9,836 nt of DNA from Dehalococcoidia bacterium (GTDB lineage Bacteria; Chloroflexota; Dehalococcoidia; GIF9; AB-539-J10). Numbering within the stretch: the stretch's first letter is position 1; each line of letters begins with the position of its first letter. Under the pieces are notes generated by a model. It was not told where the DNA came from. It searched no databases and was given only the letters and a program-made list of their open reading frames with translations. The stretch lies in NCBI GenBank assembly GCA_030621105.1, contig JAUXIH010000031.1, forward strand, positions 1-9,836. The letters are read 5' to 3'. Shown one piece after another: positions 6,481 through 9,836 of this stretch. The position numbers and the translations under genes are program-made.

Positions 6481-6482
6481 CT

Positions 6483-6487
6483 GGAGG
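6483..6487 (+). promoter_or_regulatory. Ribosome binding site fixing the prfB start
   Basis: GGAGG lies 8 bases before the ATG at 6496. This decides the true start of prfB, since the first 22 codons are in a different frame from the rest of the gene and would otherwise be missed. Confidence 0.8.
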
Positions 6488-6495
6488 AGAGCATT

Positions 6496-7597
6496 ATGCA
6501 ACAGCAACGAGACATGTTAGGGGCCCTGCGCCGCAGGATTTCCGATATCATGGTGCATCTTTGACATCCCTGCCAAGGAAAAGGAAATTATCAGGATAGA
6601 GCAGGAGTCAGCCAGTCCTGACTTCTGGCACTCGCCGGCAAAGGCTCAGGCCATCATGCGCCACCTGGGGACCATGAAGAATCAGGTTCACACCTGGCGT
6701 AGCCTGGAGAGGAAAGTTGTTGATCTCTATGATGTCGCTGCATTGGCGGTGGAGGAGGGTGACTCTTCCCTTGAGCCAGAAGTAGGCCAGGAATTGAGCG
6801 AGTTAACTGCGCAGTTTGATAGCCTTGAGAGTCAGCTGATGTTCAGCAGTGACTATGATAGGCGCAATGCCATTATTTCTCTGCATTCTGGAGCTGGAGG
6901 GGTAGAATCGCAGGATTGGGCCAGCATGCTGCTCAGGATGTATCTCAGGTGGGCCGAGCGACACCATTACCAGGCCGAGATTCTGGACAGCTCTCCCGGT
7001 GAAGAAGCTGGCATCAAAAGTGCTGTCGTCCAGGTCAAGGGAGAATATGCCTATGGCTATCTCAGGTGTGAACGTGGGGTGCATAGACTGGTGCGGCTTT
7101 CTCCCTTTGATGCTGACCATGCACGGCACACATCTTTTGCCCTGGCAGAGGTTATTCCCGAAGCGGAGGGATCGCTGGATATTGACATAAACCCGGCAGA
7201 CTTGAAGGTGGAAACCTTTCGGTCGAGTGGGCCTGGTGGGCAACATATGCAAAAGACGAGCAGCGCTGTGAGAATAACTCACCTGCCCACGGGGATAGTG
7301 GCGACATGTCAGGAAGGTCGGTCTCAGTATCAGAATAAGGAAGTTGCCCAGAGAATTCTTTACGCTCGGCTCCTGGACAGGGAAATAAAGATTAAGGAGA
7401 AGGAAAGAGATAAGCTCAGGGGCGAGCATGTTGATGCTGCCTGGGGCAACCAGATCAGGAGTTATGTCCTGCACCCATACCAGATGGTGAAGGATCATCG
7501 CACGGGATATGAGACTGGCAATGCGGAGGCGGTACTGGATGGGGACCTGGATAAACTTATCGATGCCTATCTGCGTTTTGAGGTTGGAGAGAAATGA
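6496..7597 (+). CDS. prfB: Peptide chain release factor 2 (prfB), with programmed +1 frameshift
   Basis: RF2 recognises UGA and UAA stop codons and triggers peptide release. The gene is in two frames: 22 codons from ATG 6496 end at in-frame TGA 6562-6564, and coding resumes in the +1 frame at GAC 6563 to TGA 7597, giving 366 residues, the family norm. Seen in the product: N-terminal helical domain, GAGGVESQDWASML (132-145), the stop-reading tripeptide SPF (202-204) and the catalytic GGQ (247-249), followed by AVRITHLPTG. Around GGQ it reads SSGPGGQHMQKTSSAV where most RF2s have SGAGGQHVNKTDSAV; this is divergent but the key Gln is kept. Its own final stop is also TGA, and it overlaps the next gene by ATGA. 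Scanning for simple ORFs would wrongly start it at 6656. Confidence 0.97.
6550..6565 (+). promoter_or_regulatory. RF2 programmed +1 frameshift site
   Basis: The slippery core CTT TGA C (6559-6565) is the universal RF2 autoregulation signal: when RF2 is scarce the ribosome pauses at UGA and the Leu tRNA slips one base forward to make full-length RF2. In the classical site an AGGGGG anti-Shine-Dalgarno helper lies three bases before CTT. Here the equivalent hexamer (6550-6555) is ATGGTG, so the stimulator is weaker than usual. The downstream frame gives correct RF2 sequence at once (DIPAKEKE), so this is regulation and not a disabling mutation. Confidence 0.95.
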
Positions 7598-8826
7598 TTA
7601 GGCGCATCATCGCATTTTGCTTGAGCCTGCTATTTCTGTTTCTTCTTGTTCCTGCCCTGGCTCTGGCCGATAGCGGCATCTCCGTAGTAAATAGCAGCGT
7701 GGAGCTAAATTTTCCCCATCGAATTACATTCCATCTTGTATCTGAAAGTGATGCCAATATTACTGGTGCACGCCTTCACTATCAAGTGGACAAGATGAAC
7801 TATGCTAATGTGACCAGTGAGGGCTGGGCAAATTTTATTCCCGCTGAAAGGGTAGATACCACGTGGGAGTGGAACATGGCGTATTCCAGTCTGCCTCCAG
7901 GGGCAGCAGTAACATACTGGTGGACAATCGCGGACGCTGATGGAGATTACCTGAAGACCTCGCCTGCGACGGTGTGTTTTAACGATACTCGCTATGAGTG
8001 GCAGAGCCTGACCGAGGACAATCTCAGTCTCTTCTGGTATGAAGGAAGCGAGTCGTTTGGCCGGGAGTTGATGGCGGCCTGTCACCAGGGGCTGGCGCGG
8101 ATACACCAGAACACTGGTGCCTATCCCCAGGGCAATATCAAGGTATATATCTATGACTCCGCTGCCGCTTTGCAGGGAGCCATGCTCTACCCCCAGGAGT
8201 GGTTGGGGGGTGTAGCCTTCACCCAGTTTGGTATTGTAGCCCTTGGAGCTTCCCCGGAAAACCTGGAGTGGGGCAAGAAAACCATAGCTCATGAATTAAC
8301 ACATGTGGTGGTATATCAACTTACCTTTAGCCCCTACTGTGATCTGCCCACCTGGCTGAATGAAGGACTGGCCATGTACAGTGAAGGCGGGCTTGATCCT
8401 TTCTTGCAGTTGCGATTGAATCAAGCTATCTCTAGCGATGAACTTATCTCGGTACGCACGCTATCCAGTCCCTTCCCTGCTGATATCGATATGGTCTATC
8501 TTTCCTATGCTGAGAGCTACAGCGTTGTACAGTATCTCATCAGCAACTATGGTCAGTACGACATGCTCCAGTTCCTCGGCATGTTGAAACAGGGCAGCAC
8601 CTGTGACCAGGCCTTGAGCCAGGTATATGGATTCGATGTCGATGGACTGGACAGTCAGTGGCAGGAGTCGCTGTCAGCCTCTCCAGTGAAGGCGGAAGAT
8701 TTGTATCCTTATTCGGCCCTGATTGCTACCGCAGCGGCACTGGCTACTGCGCTGGCCCTGGCTGGAGCTTTGGCGCTGGAAGATTGGTCCTGGCGAAGGA
8801 TGTCCCGGAAACGCGAGAAAAAATGA
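7594..8826 (+). CDS. Secreted membrane-anchored zinc metallopeptidase, peptidase MA (gluzincin) type
   Basis: Encodes 410 residues. An N-terminal signal peptide (basic start MIRR, hydrophobic core to about 20, probable cut after ALALA at 25) is followed by a beta-rich, Trp- and Tyr-containing region (about 30-130) resembling an immunoglobulin-like fold. The catalytic domain holds HELTH at 233-237 and, 19 residues on, WLNEGLAMY with Glu257, the zinc-binding pattern of gluzincins. A C-terminal hydrophobic helix (about 374-395) and a basic tail (RRMSRKREKK) anchor it, leaving the active domain outside the cell. It overlaps prfB and radC by ATGA at either end and has GGAG 4 bases before its start. 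The substrate is unknown. The family call is by motif; peptidase activity is likely, not shown. Confidence 0.85.
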   Translation: MIRRIIAFCLSLLFLFLLVPALALADSGISVVNSSVELNFPHRITFHLVSESDANITGARLHYQVDKMNYANVTSEGWANFIPAERVDTTWEWNMAYSSLPPGAAVTYWWTIADADGDYLKTSPATVCFNDTRYEWQSLTEDNLSLFWYEGSESFGRELMAACHQGLARIHQNTGAYPQGNIKVYIYDSAAALQGAMLYPQEWLGGVAFTQFGIVALGASPENLEWGKKTIAHELTHVVVYQLTFSPYCDLPTWLNEGLAMYSEGGLDPFLQLRLNQAISSDELISVRTLSSPFPADIDMVYLSYAESYSVVQYLISNYGQYDMLQFLGMLKQGSTCDQALSQVYGFDVDGLDSQWQESLSASPVKAEDLYPYSALIATAAALATALALAGALALEDWSWRRMSRKREKK

Positions 8827-9515
8827 GAGACAGAAACAGCTTCACGGTACATGATCTCCCCCTTGATGAGCGCCCCCGGGAGAGATTACTCAAGCTGGGC
8901 GGCGAAGCCCTGTCGGCCCAGGAAATACTGGCTCTGATCCTGGGGAGAGGAGTCAGTGGCGAGTCGGTCATGGTCACGGCGCAAAGACTGTTGAGCCATT
9001 TTGGTAACCTGCGAAAGATTGCCGCTGCCCCCATCCAGGAATTGGTTGGAATAAAAGGCATTGGGCTGGCAAAGGCCGCGCAGCTCAAGGCTGCCGGAGA
9101 GATGGGAAAGCGATTGGAAGGGGAGAGCCAGGGGATTAATCCGGTAATCAAATCTCCCGAGGCGGCCTTCAATTACGTGAGAGGGAGACTGAAGGGCAAG
9201 AAAAGGGAGCATTTTCTTGTTCTCTGTCTGGACACCAGGAAAAGGCTGGTTGCCTGTAACACGATATCGGTTGGCAGCCTTGATACCAGCCTGGCCCATC
9301 CCCGGGAGGTGTTCCGGGATGCCATTTCTGCGAGCTCCGCTTCGGTGATTTTTGTGCACAACCATCCATCGGGAAGCACCGAGCCATCGCAGGAGGATAT
9401 TGAGTTAACTCGCCGACTGGTCAAGGCGGGTGAGGTTATCGGCATCGAAGTCGTGGATCATGTCATTGTCTGCGATAGCAACTACCTGAGTCTCAAATCC
9501 AGGCAATTGTTATAG
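8823..9515 (+). CDS. radC: RadC family JAMM/MPN-domain protein
   Basis: Encodes 230 residues, the usual length. The N-terminal part has a UPF0758-type start (LPLDERPRERLLKLG) and a helix-hairpin-helix (VGIKGIGLAKAAQLKA, 75-90) that should touch DNA. The C-terminal MPN domain (about 101-230) has the JAMM zinc site: Glu119 in KREHFLVL, His179 and His181 in VHNHPSG, and Asp192 in PSQED. Family members are named for DNA repair, but that role has not held up and the true activity is uncertain. The frame is open back to 8658, inside the peptidase gene, but family alignment and the ATGA overlap at 8823 favour the later start. The ribosome site is weak, suggesting coupling to the upstream gene. Stop is TAG. 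Confidence 0.94.
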   Translation: MRDRNSFTVHDLPLDERPRERLLKLGGEALSAQEILALILGRGVSGESVMVTAQRLLSHFGNLRKIAAAPIQELVGIKGIGLAKAAQLKAAGEMGKRLEGESQGINPVIKSPEAAFNYVRGRLKGKKREHFLVLCLDTRKRLVACNTISVGSLDTSLAHPREVFRDAISASSASVIFVHNHPSGSTEPSQEDIELTRRLVKAGEVIGIEVVDHVIVCDSNYLSLKSRQLL

Positions 9516-9523
9516 GGGGGAAA

Positions 9524-9836
9524 ATGTATTATATCGAGGAGCATCCCAACAGGCGAATGAAGATAGTAGTCGGGGTTTTGATTGCTGTCTGTGTTTTTCT
9601 ATCTGTCCTGCTTGCTGGTTCCTATAACAAGCTGGCATCAGCGGGGGCCACGTTTGTCTCTATGCAGGGAGAGCAGGAAGCAATACAGGTGGAGCTGGTG
9701 TCAACCCAGGAGGAACTGCTCTCGGTGCAGGCCGAATTATCCTGTCTGCAGGATAGCTATGACAGCCTGGCCAGCGGTTATGTATATCGGAATCCTGCCT
9801 ATGAAGAGATGAAATCCTTTATTGCCACGGATCATA
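9524..9836 (+). CDS. Single-pass membrane protein with coiled coil, 3'-truncated by the window edge
   Basis: The first 104 residues are present and the frame is open to the window end. After a short polar start (MYYIEEHPNRRMK) a hydrophobic helix at about 14-32 should span the membrane with the N-terminus inside. Residues about 46-84 are rich in Glu, Gln and Leu with heptad spacing (QEELLSVQAELSCLQDSYDSL), a coiled coil outside the cell. The last segment, NPAYEEMKSFIATDH, resembles the start of transglutaminase-like domains found in some archaeal and Chloroflexota membrane proteins, but too little is visible to be sure. AGGGGGG (9514-9520) overlaps the radC stop and lies 3 bases before the ATG. 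It is probably in the same operon as radC and may work at the envelope like the metallopeptidase. Confidence 0.75.
   Translation, partial: MYYIEEHPNRRMKIVVGVLIAVCVFLSVLLAGSYNKLASAGATFVSMQGEQEAIQVELVSTQEELLSVQAELSCLQDSYDSLASGYVYRNPAYEEMKSFIATDH

Noticed and set aside
6562..6564. prfB as a pseudogene broken by an early stop
   Set aside because: The stop is in the universal RF2 autoregulatory context and the rest of the protein is intact with SPF and GGQ.
6803..7498. Antisense ORF of 231 codons opposite prfB
   Set aside because: It overlaps a conserved gene completely and its translation shows no recognisable domain or start signal.
6656..7597. prfB as a shorter gene starting at 6656
   Set aside because: The +1 frame is open back to 6563 and joins the 22-codon leader with a good SD through the CTT TGA C frameshift site, restoring the normal RF2 length.
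7705..8292. Antisense ORF of 195 codons opposite the metallopeptidase gene
   Set aside because: The + strand product has a signal peptide, zinc motif and anchor; the antisense product has no comparable features.
8658..8822. N-terminal extension of RadC inside the peptidase gene
   Set aside because: The extra 55 codons do not resemble RadC, and the ATG at 8823 gives the family length and an ATGA overlap.
9582..9812. Alternative-frame ORF of 76 codons near the right edge
   Set aside because: It lies inside the partial membrane-protein gene, which has a ribosome site, a membrane helix and a coiled coil; the other frame has none of these.

Overview
The window looks like a chromosomal, housekeeping stretch from a free-living bacterium, with roughly balanced base composition and tightly packed genes. 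My best guess for origin is Chloroflexota, class Dehalococcoidia or a relative. I base this on the flavour of the F1 ATPase proteins, the peptidase-MA-type membrane protein and the coiled-coil membrane protein at the right edge. This is recognition rather than a computed placement. No phage, insertion sequence, CRISPR array, tRNA or rRNA is visible, and there is no gap longer than about 90 bases.

Bases 1-5141 (+ strand) hold the F1 half of an F-type ATP synthase operon in the classical order: atpF (b, entering from the left, membrane anchor missing), atpH (delta), atpA (alpha), atpG (gamma), atpD (beta), atpC (epsilon). Spacing is 18 bases or less throughout, and atpD/atpC overlap by one base. 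All catalytic motifs of a working enzyme are present. However, alpha and beta carry substitutions at positions that are normally almost fixed (alpha P-loop GDRFTGKS, beta DPGIVATYGHLDA, beta EELSEED). The first five genes all stop with TAG.

Bases 5170-5692 (- strand) carry rpsP (ribosomal protein S16) followed by khpA (KH-domain RNA-binding protein), converging on atpC. The 28-base junction has two short hairpins without T-tracts.

Bases 5693-5778 are a compact divergent promoter region. A near-consensus promoter faces rpsP (TTGACA-17-GATAAT). A TATAAT box faces nfi. Both -10 boxes lie so close to the start codons (TTG for rpsP, ATG for nfi) that both mRNAs are predicted to be leaderless or nearly so. 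This is the most distinctive regulatory feature of the window.

Bases 5779-9836 (+ strand) look like one operon: nfi (endonuclease V), prfB (release factor 2, split by the classical programmed +1 frameshift at CTT TGA C), a secreted membrane-anchored gluzincin metallopeptidase of the peptidase MA type, radC (JAMM/MPN domain protein), and the start of a single-pass membrane protein with a coiled coil. The prfB/peptidase and peptidase/radC pairs both overlap by ATGA, suggesting translational coupling. I found no clear evidence of an undescribed multi-gene system. The items worth a second look are the paired leaderless promoters, the weak stimulator at the RF2 frameshift site, the unusual F1 residues, the TAG bias and the metallopeptidase.
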